The notes beneath the pieces were generated by a model. That model was not told the DNA's origin. It saw nothing but the letters and a program-made list of their open reading frames with translations, and did no database searches. Position numbers and translations under genes: made by a program. Of a DNA stretch of 64,000 nt, positions 1 to 11,499 are shown in pieces. The DNA comes from Blasia pusilla (taxonomy: Eukaryota; Marchantiophyta; Marchantiopsida; Blasiales), in the NCBI GenBank assembly GCA_050084515.1, contig CM114275.1, forward strand, positions 22,320,001 to 22,384,000. The letters run 5' to 3'. Each line of letters starts with the position of its first letter. Positions within the stretch are counted from its first letter, which is position 1.

Positions 1-703
1 GAGCCCGGCGGACGCGTGCTAGAGGGCGGGCCGATGAAGAAGGAAGTACGTGTACTGCACTGGAACTGGAAACACGCGAATCTCCGTCCATTTCAGGACT
101 CAGGCGGTGACGGACCCACACCGCTGTTGACTTTGGGCCCAGTTGACAACGCGTACGCACGCACGGCCCCCTGCCACAGCCGCAATTTCACACGCCGGCG
201 TGCCGTCCAGCGATGAGCATTGAGCACCCGCCAAGTCGGAATCAAGTCCACGTGGCGCTCCTCCAAGGCTTCTGTGCCCCTCTCCCGTTCCCCTCCCTGC
301 CTCGCTCACTCGGGCAGCCGGGTAAAATAAAACAAAGGAAAAGAGAAAAAACCATCCACTTGGATTCCCCCCCTCCGCACCATACTTCGCAGACGCGCAT
401 GGATATGGATTGATGCTTGCTTTTGGCCGAAGCGGGCGTAGACAGGCCTCGCTAGCCCAAACCTAAAGCAGGCCGGTGGCTCGGCCTTCGGAATTCGTCT
501 GGTCCAACAGCTACGGCACAAAGGAACGAAGTTCAATCAACGAACGGAAGGGAATAAAGGAGTCCCTAAAGGAGTGGCTGGAGCCGAGCCGACCTCTGTG
601 TGGGTAAATAGTACTGCTCTCCAGCTGGCGTCTGCTGCTGCTGTGCAGCGTATAGGTACCGTAGGGCATCGGTCTAGCGGAAGAGTAGGTACAGTAGAGG
701 AGA

Positions 704-921
704 GCCTAAGGGCCGGGTCCCATGGGCGGGACCTCGCCACTTTTTCTGCGCCCACAACTTTTGGACGCAGAAATTGTCCGGAGTCTTGGCGACCTTGAAT
801 ATTACCCGTCCGGCGGTTACTAAGAGCATCCGATGTGTTTTCTTTAATTATCCATTGGAGAAATAATTTGGTCGCAGAAATGAACCTCTATAGCCGTCCA
901 TGGGACCCGGGCCTAAGAGCG
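704..921. mobile_element. MITE-like element with long imperfect terminal inverted repeats
   Basis: The left arm (about 704-760) carries CCGGGTCCCATGG followed further in by TTTCTGCG-CCA-AA. The right arm (about 860-921) is its reverse complement, CCATGGGACCCGGG preceded by TTGGTCGCAGAAA. The arms match imperfectly over roughly 55-60 bases around a spacer of about 100 bp with no coding capacity. A heptamer GAGGAGA sits just outside both ends (697-703 and 922-928) and may be a target-site duplication. A non-autonomous DNA transposon, perhaps Mutator-like, fits best. The exact ends are uncertain by a base or two. Confidence 0.6.
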
Positions 922-1520
922 GAGGAGATGCCAGTGTGTGTTTTTAGGGTACACGTTGGTAGGGGACAGGGACAGGAGCAGCTTTTGGGCGGTCAGCATG
1001 CGCTGCCACCTACTAAGGTACACGCTCGGCAGCGGGGTGACGTGTTGGGGTTATACCATTGAAGAAGAGACACGTGCTCTGCGGCGCTCGGAATATTCCG
1101 CCCGGCGTTTCCCGGACAACGGGGGCGAGCACGCTCCCGTTCCGTGCTCATCCTCCGGCGACAAACAAAGAACGGAACCTATCCTTTGGGATATGACTGC
1201 GACCGCGACGACGACCGGGAGCACAAAGATCACCTTTTGAAGTCCATTCGATCCGCTTCCGGAACTGACTTCAGTCTCCCCGCCTTACCTCGCCTGGCGA
1301 AGACTCAGATATTTGTACTTCAAGAACCCGCTTTCCGAGGTCAGTCTGAGTGCATGTGGGACCGGTCCCCAGCCTAAAGTCCGAGTCCCAAGAAGGAACC
1401 TTCGCTTTGCCCCTCCGCGACAAAGGCTCGGACAGTTTCTCTTAGTCCGTCCGTTTTTTACCGGATACATAGTTGTCTATTCGGAACCAGTCCTGTTCGT
1501 CGTGTCCAGTTTTCTTCCGG

Positions 1521-1541
1521 TGGACAAAATGATTTTGTCCA
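1521..1541. repeat. 21-bp near-perfect palindrome
   Basis: Two 10-base arms, TGGACAAAAT and ATTTTGTCCA, are exact reverse complements separated by a single G. The function is unknown. Confidence 0.6.
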
Positions 1542-1560
1542 GTAGATAAGAGGTCTCCGG

Positions 1561-3030
1561 GTTTGCTTTCCATCAGTTTACTCACAAAATCAACCTGAAA
1601 TCTCTACTAAAACTTTTATTAACCTCTACTAACTCCCATTACAACCCTTCCGGATACTTTTACTTTCTAAAATTTCTTATTACTTGTTTTTTTTATCGCC
1701 AAACGGGGGAGAAGAAAGTAATTGATACATACGTGTGAAAGATATGTGGATACTTTAGATGACAAAAAAAAAACTAGTGAGAATCTATAGGGGCCGTAAC
1801 TATTGGCTGATATAATTAGAGTCGGATGATTTCATAGATTCTAAATTTTTCTCGCAGTGACCCTTCCATGAACATAGATTTCAACTCGGTAACACAAAAT
1901 TTGGAATTGGCACCTTTTATTAAGAATTCCGGTTCTATCCGAGCCTTGCTCCGCGACATCTCTAACCTCTAGCCGGCTACCCATTCGTAATTTATTTGCG
2001 ACCCCTAATTGAGATTTGGGGTTGATACAATCCTTCCGTTTATGGCCATGATGTTAATCTCCCCCCAACATTTTATCCTCTCATTCGGTTTATCGGGTAA
2101 GTTTGCAAGAGTGAATTTAGCATGGAATAGTGGAAAATTCAATCGTCCCCAAATTGGCTATTCACAATGCATTCTTAATTGAACCAGTGTCACTTCGGGA
2201 GTCCATTTTTAGGTCTTAGCACATAGCAAGACAAACTGCTTTGGTCTTGCTAATTGCGTCGGTAAGGGATCCATGTAGTTGGGGTTGCAATGACCTAGCC
2301 TAGTTGTAAGTTGGAAATGAAGTCAGAGGGAGATATGTTTTAACGGATACTCTTCAAGACAAGGGTGAACTAGAAAGGAGCGGGTCCCAAACGACTTGTG
2401 CTATGCTTTTCAGCAACGCTAACCTTTTTTGGAGTCTTATTTGATGTATCAGTATTGGAAGGTTAGATTCTCTTAATCCTGGAAAATTTGGGAAGTCGCC
2501 ATGACTTCAATACCCATAGGACCTACTCCTTAGTCTCATGCTCCCATTTTGTTCTCAAACTAAGTGTCGATTCCCATGGACTTCTCTTCTGGTGTCGTGG
2601 GTAGCAACGAAATACTCAAATGAGGGGGCGCATTGATTTTCCAACTTAATCGGTGTCTTTCCAAAAATTAAGTTTTCCAATTTAAGTTGACCCTAATACA
2701 TTTCATTAGTCCATGACTCAATTTGTTTATCAAACCTAATTAGTCCGTAAGTTAGTGAGACCCTCATTACTTGCATTCCTCCACATATTAAGAGAACGTG
2801 ATTGCAAGAGAGAGCAAGAACGTTGTAGAAATATTAACTTTAGGATCATGGAAATTGGAGCTATGAGATTTTGTGGTGACCAACGCTTCTTTGAATCTTT
2901 AATGGGGTTGCACGGAATGGGTTAAGTCAAAGGTGGCGGCAACAATGGTGGTGGTGGATACGTGGAATGAAACTCCCTCACACTGCAAATGGGCGTATAT
3001 CATGAAAGCACAAAATTGGACATGGACAAA
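1561..3030. other. AT-rich intergenic DNA
   Basis: No reading frame longer than about 60 codons and no recognisable element except copy 1 of a dispersed repeat (1696-1799). Base composition turns sharply AT-rich at about 1560. Confidence 0.6.
1696..1799 (+). repeat. Dispersed ~110-bp repeat, copy 1
   Basis: Shares the run GGGGGAGAAGAAAGTA, the segment GTGGATACT-TAGATG, an A-rich stretch and the end GGGGCCGTAA with copies at 8945-9070 (same strand) and 9811-9921 (opposite strand). This copy lacks the left GCGGCC end seen in the other two. Confidence 0.65.
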
Positions 3031-3031
3031 C

Positions 3032-3525
3032 AAGTTTGGACATGTCTACTAACATAGATTGCAAAAAGTGGGGCCCAAAATTTATAGTTCATGGTGGAAG
3101 GCAAGGCAAGGGTAGGCGGGAAAAAAAGCCTTAAAGGGGGAGGGAGTGGAGGTGGGAGGAGAAAGAAACAAGAAAGTGCTGATTACGAAGGCAAATGGGG
3201 GGATGAGAACGAAGGGGGAGATAAGCATGGTTCCACAAAAATGAATAAGTCAATCCATAGGACATACATGGAAGGGCAAGTTTGGATATGTGTACAGACA
3301 TGGATTTGCAAATTTTGGGGTCCACACTTAATAGTTCATGGTGGAAGGCAACGCAAGGGTGGGTGTGGCAATAAGATGGGAGGGAGTGGAGATGGAAGGA
3401 AGAAGAAACAAGAAAGTGCAGATCACGAAGGCAAGTGCGGGGATGAGAAATAAGGGGGGAGATTGGGCCCACATGGACAAGTCCTTCTATAGAATGGACG
3501 TACGTCCACAAGCATGTCCATGTAT
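3032..3525 (+). repeat. Two-copy tandem repeat, unit about 247 bp
   Basis: The first unit begins at AAGTTTGG (3032) and the second at AAGTTTGG (3278). Matching landmarks such as TAGTTCATGGTGGAAGGCAA recur 247 bp apart (ATG at 3091 and 3338). A 120-codon reading frame (3091-3453) runs through both copies and simply repeats the unit in Gly/Lys-rich translation, so I treat it as non-coding. The second unit decays after about 3470. Confidence 0.75.
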
Positions 3526-4300
3526 GCGGATATGGACTTTGTCTGCATGCAACCTTGACGTCTATGAAGTGTGTTCACTTGATTTCTCAAACTTTTACTC
3601 TTGTATCTTGCTTGTTGTATTTGCTTTTCTCATTGTATATCATATTTACTTTCTCTAGTGTTTTTCTTTATAAATTTCTTAAGAATGTAGTTTTGTTGAT
3701 GGGATGTGCATGTATCCTTGAAAATGGGTATTGTAACAAGAACATTGTTCTTACGTTGGCATGCCAAGTTTTGGAAATTCCTTCTTACCCACTAATGACA
3801 CACCAAAGTGGAAGCATACGGATCTTGGCAAGTTGTGTTGTGGAAAAATACAACAAGGAAGTATATTCAAATCTCAACTTTTCACGACATAGACAACGTC
3901 ATGAAAGAATATGGCGATTGAGACACTTAGCCACAAAGCAATAGTGTATCTTCACATGTACCTTATTCAATCTCTTACTTGGGCTCACAAGTGGTTACGC
4001 AAGGTAGAATAAGATCCTTTGAGATCCAACCCATAATATCCCTTAGGCTCTAAGAAATCACTTTACCAACAAATGATCTTTGTATCATGAATTCCTCACC
4101 CTTTATCATTTATGAAAGACTAAACTACGCGGGTGTTGGATTAATATTCATTCTTTGTCTCACTAGATCATAGGGAAGAAAAAACCTTTTTCTTTTCTCA
4201 ATCCAAGTTCTACATTGGGAAGGCTCCTAAAGAGGAATGACAACATGTTATGGGGTATATTGTTGGATTCATGCCATCTTTTGAATCAGCTTTTCTCTCC
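3526..4300. other. Intergenic DNA, nothing recognised
   Basis: A 129-codon frame (3555-3944) is hydrophobic at its start and matches no family I know. I see no other feature in this stretch. Confidence 0.4.
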
Positions 4301-4309
4301 ATAGATTAT

Positions 4310-5880
4310 AATCTGGAATTATTCCACCTTCCAACTTAGGTCTACCCCTCATAGACAATAAAATTACAAAACCAAAAAACCAAATTTCTTTCCATACCCA
4401 ACATACACACCAACGACCATAAGGAGGAGGAAACACCCTCCCCACAAGAACTAGTAATATATTGTATGCCTTGAGTTAGGTCGTCTTTGGAGCAAATAAT
4501 TTCCCTCCATAAAAAAGGGAGTAAAAACCTAAATTTTTTTGACCGTTAAGTAAAATCCTTCACACCATCGCAACAAAACAATAACTACAACAAAAACGAG
4601 GAAAACAACTCCCAATAACTACCACACTCTGGGCTTAGGCTTGTCGCCATATTAGGCAAGAAAAAAAAACATATTTTCTGCTCACCCACACACTACAACA
4701 ACCACTAAACGCCCTCCCCGACAAAAACTAAGATATATTATTTTATTGTTTTACATGGGATATAACTACATCTAAACCACATTTCGAGGTGACGCTTGCC
4801 CTCCAATAAGGAGAAAAAAATTCATTTTTTTTCATATGCACCTCCAAACCAAAAAAAAGACGACCAAACGCCCACCCCAACAAAGACTGCTAATTTTTTG
4901 CATCGGATAGTCAACATTTCGAGGTGAGGTTAGAGAGAGAAACCCCATTTTTTTTCATACCCACACACAACGAAAAAGCCAAAATTAGCACGCCAAGAAC
5001 GAAGAAATTATTGATTGAATATGGTCGGATTTATGCCTCCTTTCGAGTTTGAGTTTCTCCCCATATATATATATATACCAATCATGGGGGAGGAGAAAGA
5101 TTTATTTGGCCTTCGTGCCCATGAACTAATAATATGTTTATGAGATGTGGCTACACTTATAGCACCTATGGTACCTTTCGAGCTAAGATTAGGTTTTCTC
5201 CTAATAGAATAGAATAGAATAAATATGCAAGAGATTTAGCCAAATTTTCCCCACACCCACACAATGCAAGCACCACCAAACGCCCTCCCCAACAACAAAT
5301 AAGATTTATTTATTTCATGGGATGTTGCTACATCTAAACCACCTTTCGAGGTGATGATGTTTTTTTTTCAGTCCAACAACGACAAATGGCCCTCCTCAAC
5401 AAGAGTTCCAAGACCTAATATATGTTTATGGGATGAGGTGTAGGTCAGCTTATATAAACTACAAATTCATAAAGTTTATACCTCGGTTTATAAACCCACT
5501 TTTCTGGATGATATTCTCACCCCTAGAAAAGATGAAAAAAACCCCATTTTTGTAACACCCACACACAAACCTTCTCCACAACGAGCTCGAGGAAACATCA
5601 GCTAATAATACGCTTTTGGGGATGGGATATAGCACATTTATGGGACCTTTGGACCTCACGTTTTCTTCCCATATCCTAGAGTACTATACGAAGGAAAACA
5701 AAATCCACCTATTTTTTATTCACACTGCAACGACGAGGAGCCACCCTCCTCACCAAGAGCTAGTAGAGTGTTTTGGAGATGGGATATGTTAACATTTTTG
5801 CCGTGTTTGAGATGAGGTTTTTTCCCTATAGAAGAGGATCCTAAAAGAAAAAGACTTCCCCCCACCCCCTCCTCATTCTG
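4310..5880 (+). repeat. Diverged tandem array, units about 140-200 bp
   Basis: About eight decayed units share the order of landmarks CGCCCTCCCCAACAA, then AATAATAT, then ATGGGATAT-GCTACATCT, then CCTTTCGAGGTGA, then TTTTTTCCC followed by an A-rich run and CACCCACACA. Clear examples lie near 4430, 4700, 4870, 5120, 5280, 5390, 5580 and 5740. The units differ by many substitutions and length changes, so the array is old. A short (TA)n run sits near 5062-5078. Confidence 0.65.
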
Positions 5881-6559
5881 ACACTCTTGAATTTAAAAAA
5901 ATTAAACCATCCTGAAATTCAAATTAGTGAAGAAATTTAGCATGGGATAGTGTTGGGTGTACATCTAAGTAAGCCAAAATTAGAGAATAAGATAAACAAA
6001 ATGGGAAGTGGGAATGCAATATCTCCCCAAGTGCTCACAATCTAAATCCATCTAGGGATGGAGAAGACGAGTGTTGGGACCGGAATTGTAATGAAAAATC
6101 AAAGCTCCCCTCATGGCAAGAATTTTTTTTGGTAATGGCGACATGGAATTTTTTAATTGTGTAAATATTGGATTCATTAAACAAAGTAAATTTAAATCGT
6201 TTGGATAAGATATTTCATCCTCTGTTCATGGGTTCCCTTTGTAACTCATTTAGGCATACAATGTTTTGGCATGAGTCTTACTTACAATATACTAGTATGT
6301 GCCATGATTGGTACATATGATTTTAATTCGTTTTTTAGTCACTATACGAAATTGGATCACCATGTAGAATAAATCTTTTGATGCACATATGTGTCAAAGG
6401 CAAGCGGAATACTAAAAAAAATGCATCCTCCAATTAGTCCATCAATTTCTGCGATAATATTTGACTCAACCACTTATCATATTACTAAGGCTCTCATGAA
6501 AAAAAAGGGATTACAGGCGATGATTGGAGATGCGGTGGGCAAGGGACCTTAAATGGATT
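5881..6559. other. Intergenic DNA, nothing recognised
   Basis: AT-rich sequence between two tandem arrays, with no reading frame or repeat I can support. Confidence 0.5.
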
Positions 6560-7060
6560 TAATTACGAGGTCGTCTCATCTACTAAGTTTGGGTCCTTCT
6601 TGGGGCTAAGGGTTTGGTTAGGATAGGGAGGAACTTTACTAACTAAATAATTGTGAGGATTGAGGCAAGTCCAATGACTCTGAATTCTTGAATGGATGTT
6701 ATGAGGTCATCTCATCAACTTTGACTTAAGCCTTTCGCCAAAGGTGAAGTTAGGGTAGAGCATCGAATTTACCACACTAACTTCCCATGATGATGATTGA
6801 AGGAAGTTCAACTTATCTAATGCATGTTATGAGGTCATCTAATCTACCAAATCTTAAGTCTTGTGGGAAGAGGGTTAGGGTTAGATTAGGGTAGGGTAGG
6901 TAGTCAATTTTACCAAACTATGTAAGTTCCCATGATGATGATTGAGTGAAGTCCCAATCCTCAAATGGGAAACAAAGCTCAAGTGGATGTTTTGAGGTCA
7001 TCCATCTACCACAAAGAGTTGGAGACTTTTTGTTGGTTTAGGGTTAGACCAGAATTAGGA
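6560..7060 (+). repeat. Tandem array, units about 130-160 bp
   Basis: Four units each carry GAGGTCATCTCATC (at about 6567, 6703, 6831 and 6993), then a GGGTTAGG-rich stretch, then CCCATGATGATGATTGA. Spacings of the first landmark are 136, 128 and 162 bp. No protein-coding pattern. Confidence 0.7.
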
Positions 7061-7309
7061 TTTGCTGGTGAGCTACCAAAGCAAACTTAGTACCAAGAAA
7101 GGAAACATATGACATTAGTAGGAGAGTGCACACTTGCTATATTTGTATCTTACCATCACTACCATCCATCATGTTTTTGTTTGGACTCATGGTGTTGGGA
7201 ATGGGTCACCATGACTTTATTGGTGTCTTAAGAGCTCATCCTTTTCTCTTGCTCTTATTTTGTTTTTTTTTTCTTATTTTATTTAAGTGGACATTATATG
7301 TCTCCACGT

Positions 7310-8065
7310 GAAGTTGTCCTTAAACCTAGCTAGGCGTCCTTGCGGAGATTTATATTTTTTTAAAGAAGGATGGCCCTAAGCCTATGGGAAGTTTTCCTAA
7401 ACTCTAGGTCGCCAAAACCTTTAATTCCTTTTGGGGGTTTACTTTTGTCTATGGAAGCATGGCCCTAAGCCTCTTGGAAGGTGAGCTAAAACCTAGGTAA
7501 CCAAACCTTTTGTTTCCTTTTGGAGATTTATTTGTCTATAGGAGGATGGCCCTTAGCCTCTAGGAAGCAATCCTAAACCCTAGCTAGCTAAGACCTTTAG
7601 TTCCTTTTGGGGATTTAGTGTCTAAAGAAAGATGAGCCAAAGCCTCTAGGAAGCTATCGTAAACCCTAGCTAGTGAAAACCTTTAGTTCGTGTTGGGGAT
7701 TCGTTAGTTTATAGAAGACGGCAATGGGCCTCTTGGGAAGTCGTGCTAAGCTATAGCTGGATAAAACCTTTAGTTCCTTTTGGGGATTTCCTTTTGTCTA
7801 CATAAGGACGGCCCTAAGCCTCTTGGAACTTGTGCTAAGGCCTACATACTTCTAGTTTATAACTCCTTTAGGGGATTGATTCGTCCATACAAAGTCGCCC
7901 CTAACCCTTTTAGTCCCTTTAGTTCCATTAAGAGATCCAATCCTATGCATAGGGTCGGCCCTAAGCCTCTTGGAAGTCTCTCTCTCTCTCCTCCCCCCCA
8001 TTTCAAAATAAAAATTTCCGATTGATTTATTCGTCTCTAGAAAGAGGCCCTAAGTCTTAACTTCT
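7310..8065 (+). repeat. Minisatellite, unit about 88 bp
   Basis: Eight to nine copies share GGATGGCCCTAAGCCTCTTGGAAG, broken here as GGATGGCCCTAAG and CCTCTTGGAAG, then CTAAACCCTAG, then ACCTTTAGTTCCTTTTGGGG. The landmark GGCCCTAAG falls at 7372, 7461, 7548, about 7634, about 7720, 7810, about 7896 and 7957. Spacing is close to 87-90 bp for most units and shorter at the right end. The array ends in a CT-rich run (about 7978-7995) and one more degenerate copy. Confidence 0.75.
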
Positions 8066-8269
8066 AGATACCTAAAATATTTAAGGAATTATTTTTCTTC
8101 AATGGGATGGTAGAATATCCGTAAGTTTTTCAGAATCCCCCAAATCCTACCTAAATAAACCTTTAGCTCCATTTGGGGGAAAGAAAATCTTTGAAAATGA
8201 GGGCCTCTCCAAAACCCCATGGAAATTTTTTTAGTACTAGTCCTTATGCCCATGGGATGCCATTGGGGG

Positions 8270-9390
8270 CGGATTTATGAAAAAGGGTAGGGACACAGAA
8301 AAGAATGACAATTGAAGAATGCGGTGATATGTAGAGGATATATAATTATGATGAGAAAATAATTGTTTGCGGGAGTTTATTTTCAAAAATGGTAGGGATA
8401 GAGAAGAGAATGAAAATTGCAAAAGATGGTTGTATAGAGATGATGTATGAATTTTAAGAGAAAAAACACAACTTGCGGGAGGTTTTTTTTTTTGTTAATG
8501 ATACAGATAGAGAAAAAGAATGGAAATTGAAAAATGTGGCCATACATAGAGGATATGTAATTTTGTATGGGAAAAATGGTAACTTATGGGGGTTTATCTT
8601 TGAAAATGGTAGGGACGGAGAAGAGAATGACATATGAAAAATTTGGTCACGCAGAGAGGATATATAATTTTGAAGAGAAAAAGCATAGCTTGTGGGAGGT
8701 AATTTTAAAATATGGTAGGGATATAGAAAAAAAATTTATTTGAAAAATGTGGTCACAAAGAGAGACCATATAATTTTTCCAAGAAGAAAAGCATAACTTG
8801 CGAAAGTTTATTTTCAAAAATGGTAGGGATAGAGAAGAGAATGCTAATTCAAAATTTTGGTCATATAGAGAAGACACATAATTTTGAAGAGAAAAAACCA
8901 TAACTTGTGGGAGGTTATTTTAAAAAATGGTAGTGATAGAGAAACCAATATGCGGCCCTTTCCTTTGAGACAGGTAACCGGGGGAGAAGAAAGTATTTAA
9001 TATATATGTGCAAAGGACACGTGGATACTCTAGATGGCCAAGAAAAAAAACAAGAACATGTAGGGGCCGTAAAGAATGGAAATTGAAAAATGTGGTCAAA
9101 TAGAGAGGACATCTAATTTTGAAAAAAAAAATGATACTAGGAGGAGGTTACTTTAAAAATGGCAACATAGAGGAAAGAATGGCGATTGAAAAATGTGCTC
9201 ATGTAGAGAGAATATATAATTTTGACGAGCGACAAATATAACTTGCGGGAGGTTATTTTTAAAATGGTAGGGATAGAGAATAGAATAACAATTGAGAAAA
9301 ATGGTCACAAATAGAGGATATATGATTGTGATGAGAAAGAGCATAAATTTGTTGGAGGCTATTTTCAATTAAAATTTCCAAATGGTAATT
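8270..9390 (+). repeat. Minisatellite, unit about 106 bp, interrupted by an inserted element
   Basis: About ten units carry AATGGTAGGGATAGAGAA, GAAAAATGTGGTCA, TATAATTTTGA and AACTTGCGGGAGGTTATTTT. The GGTAGGG landmark (or its variant) lies at 8286, 8391, about 8495, 8608, 8714, 8822 and 8929, so spacing is about 105-108. The next is at 9161, a jump of 232 that equals one unit plus the 126-bp element at 8945-9070. Copies continue at 9265 and about 9383. Confidence 0.8.
8945..9070 (+). mobile_element. Dispersed ~126-bp element, copy 2, inserted in the 106-bp array
   Basis: This segment has no counterpart in the other units of the surrounding array. Array phase resumes immediately after it, which marks it as an insertion. 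It starts near TGCGGCCCTTTCC and ends AGGGGCCGT, so its ends form a short imperfect inverted repeat around GCGGCC/GGCCGT. It shares GGGGGAGAAGAAAGTA and ACACGTGGATACTCTAGATGG with copies 1 and 3. No coding capacity. A tiny MITE-like element is the likely class. Confidence 0.65.
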
Positions 9391-11190
9391 GAAAATAACA
9401 TCCAAAATACTTTCAATTATTTTCAATTACCACAGAAATCAGAAAATTGGAAAGTATATTGTGTGATATTTTTCTGCAGAAATTTGTGGTTAGAGATTGG
9501 CGAAGATCCTTTCACAATTTTTTTTCCAAAATGGAACTATGATATAAAAGTTTTCTATTGTGTATTTGGGATGAACTCACTCAAAGAAAATTTCCATGTG
9601 TAAAGCCTTTGGACACAGGTTCACTTTCATAGTTTTGCATGGGGGATAACGAAAAATACTTAAAATATTGGTGGTTATAAAATGGATCTCTCACTTATAG
9701 AAACATGAATGCATACACCTATTTTGATGAAATGCCATTTCTGAAAAAATTAAAAAATCGCCTCTTAGACAAAAACCTTTTCCTTTCATTCCTCCACCTG
9801 TCTCCATTTTTACGGCCTCTACAAGTGCTCATAGTTTTTTTTCCATGCCATCGAGACTATCCACGTGTCTTATGCACATATGTGTTAATTACTCTCTTCT
9901 CCACCCGTCGCAGAGGCCGCACACTAGTTGGTTCCAAAAGACTAACAATTCTTCTAAACTTACTCTTGAATCTTCCACAAATATGAAGGTTTATGGGCTT
10001 ATGTGGGAAAGAGAAATAATTTCCTCGAATCCTATGTTGCATGTTTTCCAATTTCATGGTTTGTAGTTGCATATAGAATAATTTATGGCAAGCTCATAGC
10101 CTCCCCTTAATGTGGAGCCCCTCCCTTCTCTCCATTCAGTTTTTTCTTTTACCATAAGGGATCTCCGTTTCCCATAAATCTAATCCCATAATTAAAAATG
10201 GTGAAGGTGAAGGTTTGATGAACCCTCATAAACGGCAAGTCATAGAGAATGCCTTTGACCTCCACATAAGTCCATGTACTCGTCTCGTATTTATTTATTT
10301 AAATATATGTTCTCTTCTTAGTTATATAGACGAATCCATCCCCGTTTCTAATTCATGTTTTATTCATTACTCTCTATTTGTAGAGGGAGAAAAAGGGGGC
10401 AAGGTCTCACTTTACTTTGGTGGTTCTCCCCGTGCAGAAATTAAACCACTTCTCCATCCCACGTTCGAATTGTCCCCCCAAGAAAAAACGGTTCCATCCT
10501 CAACAACAATTATGATTTGCAACAAAAACACTCCAATTGTGGCTCTTTTTTGTCGCTCATCTTTTTGGACCATCTTCAGCATCCCCTCCCCTTCCCTCCC
10601 CTCCCCAAAAGAGTAAAGTTCCAAAGTCTAGTTTCTTCTTTTACCTTTCTTCTCGTCCAAGGTCAAAATCCAACTTCACCTTGTTTTTCTTCTTCTAGTC
10701 CAAAGTCAAGTTCAATATAACCGAATAATAAATTAAAAGTGGGAGTAGTAAATGGACCCTCCTCCAAAGCTTCTCTTGATTTGTTGTGACCCTCTCCTCA
10801 CGTTCGAACTCCCCTTGGAATTTCTCAATCCCTCTTTCTTTCTCTCTAGTGCTTCAGGTCGATGAGTGGGGGATCTAAAAGAGAGCTCATTTTTTTTTTA
10901 ATGATGGTGCTCAAGAATTTTTTGGTACGAATATCCAATGCTTGTTATTTCTCCTCCTTTTCCTTTTTATTTTATTTTATTTCATTTCATTTCATTTTAG
11001 TCTTTCTCTAGTGATGACGATCGTATGAACACGAGCCCATCATTTGGAGGCTAAACGAAACATGATAATTACTTTAATTGGAAGGCCAAATGATGGGTTT
11101 TGGGTAGTTAGTGTATTTAAAATGCGTTTTGATGCAAGCTGGTGCATTTTGATGGGCAATGTATGAGATTTTGGTCATTACTGGAACACA
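9391..11190. other. Intergenic DNA left of the Helitron
   Basis: No recognisable gene. It contains copy 3 of the dispersed repeat (9811-9921) and a pentanucleotide-like TTTTA/TTTCA run near 10964-11000. Frames up to 133 codons (10215-10616) look random in composition. Confidence 0.5.
9811..9921 (-). repeat. Dispersed ~110-bp repeat, copy 3 (opposite strand)
   Basis: Read on the minus strand it runs from TGCGGCCTCTGCGAC through GGAGAAGAGAGTAATTAA and ACACGTGGATAGTCT to GAGGCCGTAAA, matching copies 1 and 2. Both ends carry an inverted ACGGCCTCT/AGAGGCCGC pair. Confidence 0.65.
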
Positions 11191-11205
11191 TCTATACTAT
11201 TATGG

Positions 11206-11217
11206 GAGAACGTTCTC
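11206..11217. repeat. Subterminal palindrome at the Helitron 5' end
   Basis: GAGAACGTTCTC is a perfect 12-base palindrome 15 bases inside the 5' terminus. It could be a recognition feature of the Rep protein; that is inference. Confidence 0.5.
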
Positions 11218-11356
11218 AGAAGTGCAACCAACCAGCCTTCTGCCACGTGGACATTTCGCCAAATGAGGGATCGACAGATTGGATTATGATGGCTGTTTTC
11301 TCATAGCCGTTGGATGGTGCATTTTAGGGTTTAGGGTAATCCGCCGCTTCAGGCTT

Positions 11357-11493
11357 TTTATGCGAGTGGTCAAATTTTTGTCCTTGGACAGTTAAGATCT
11401 TCGGGAGAAGGGACATCCGTTGATTTTATGCGAGTTTTCAAATTTTCGTCCTTAGAATAGTTAAGATCTTCGGGAGAAGGGACGTCCGTTGAT
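11357..11493 (+). repeat. Tandem duplication of about 69 bp inside the Helitron
   Basis: Two adjacent copies share TTTATGCGAGT, TCAAATTTT, GTTAAGATCTTCGGGAGAAG and GGGAC-TCCGTTGAT with a handful of differences. Confidence 0.8.
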
Positions 11494-11499
11494 GTAAAT

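Larger units (their letters stand above)
1..1560. other. GC-rich intergenic stretch without a supportable gene
   Basis: This part is clearly richer in G+C and CpG than the next 8 kb. Open reading frames are all short (about 100 codons or less) and show no motif I recognise. It holds a MITE-like element (704-921) and a short palindrome (1521-1541). It could be the edge or promoter of a gene lying to the left of the window, but nothing in the sequence proves that. Confidence 0.5.

Noticed and set aside
3091-3453. 120-codon reading frame
   Set aside because: It spans two copies of a 247-bp tandem repeat and its Gly/Lys-rich translation simply repeats.
7310-9390. CRISPR-like array
   Set aside because: Units are contiguous and diverged with no unique spacers, and the genome is eukaryotic.
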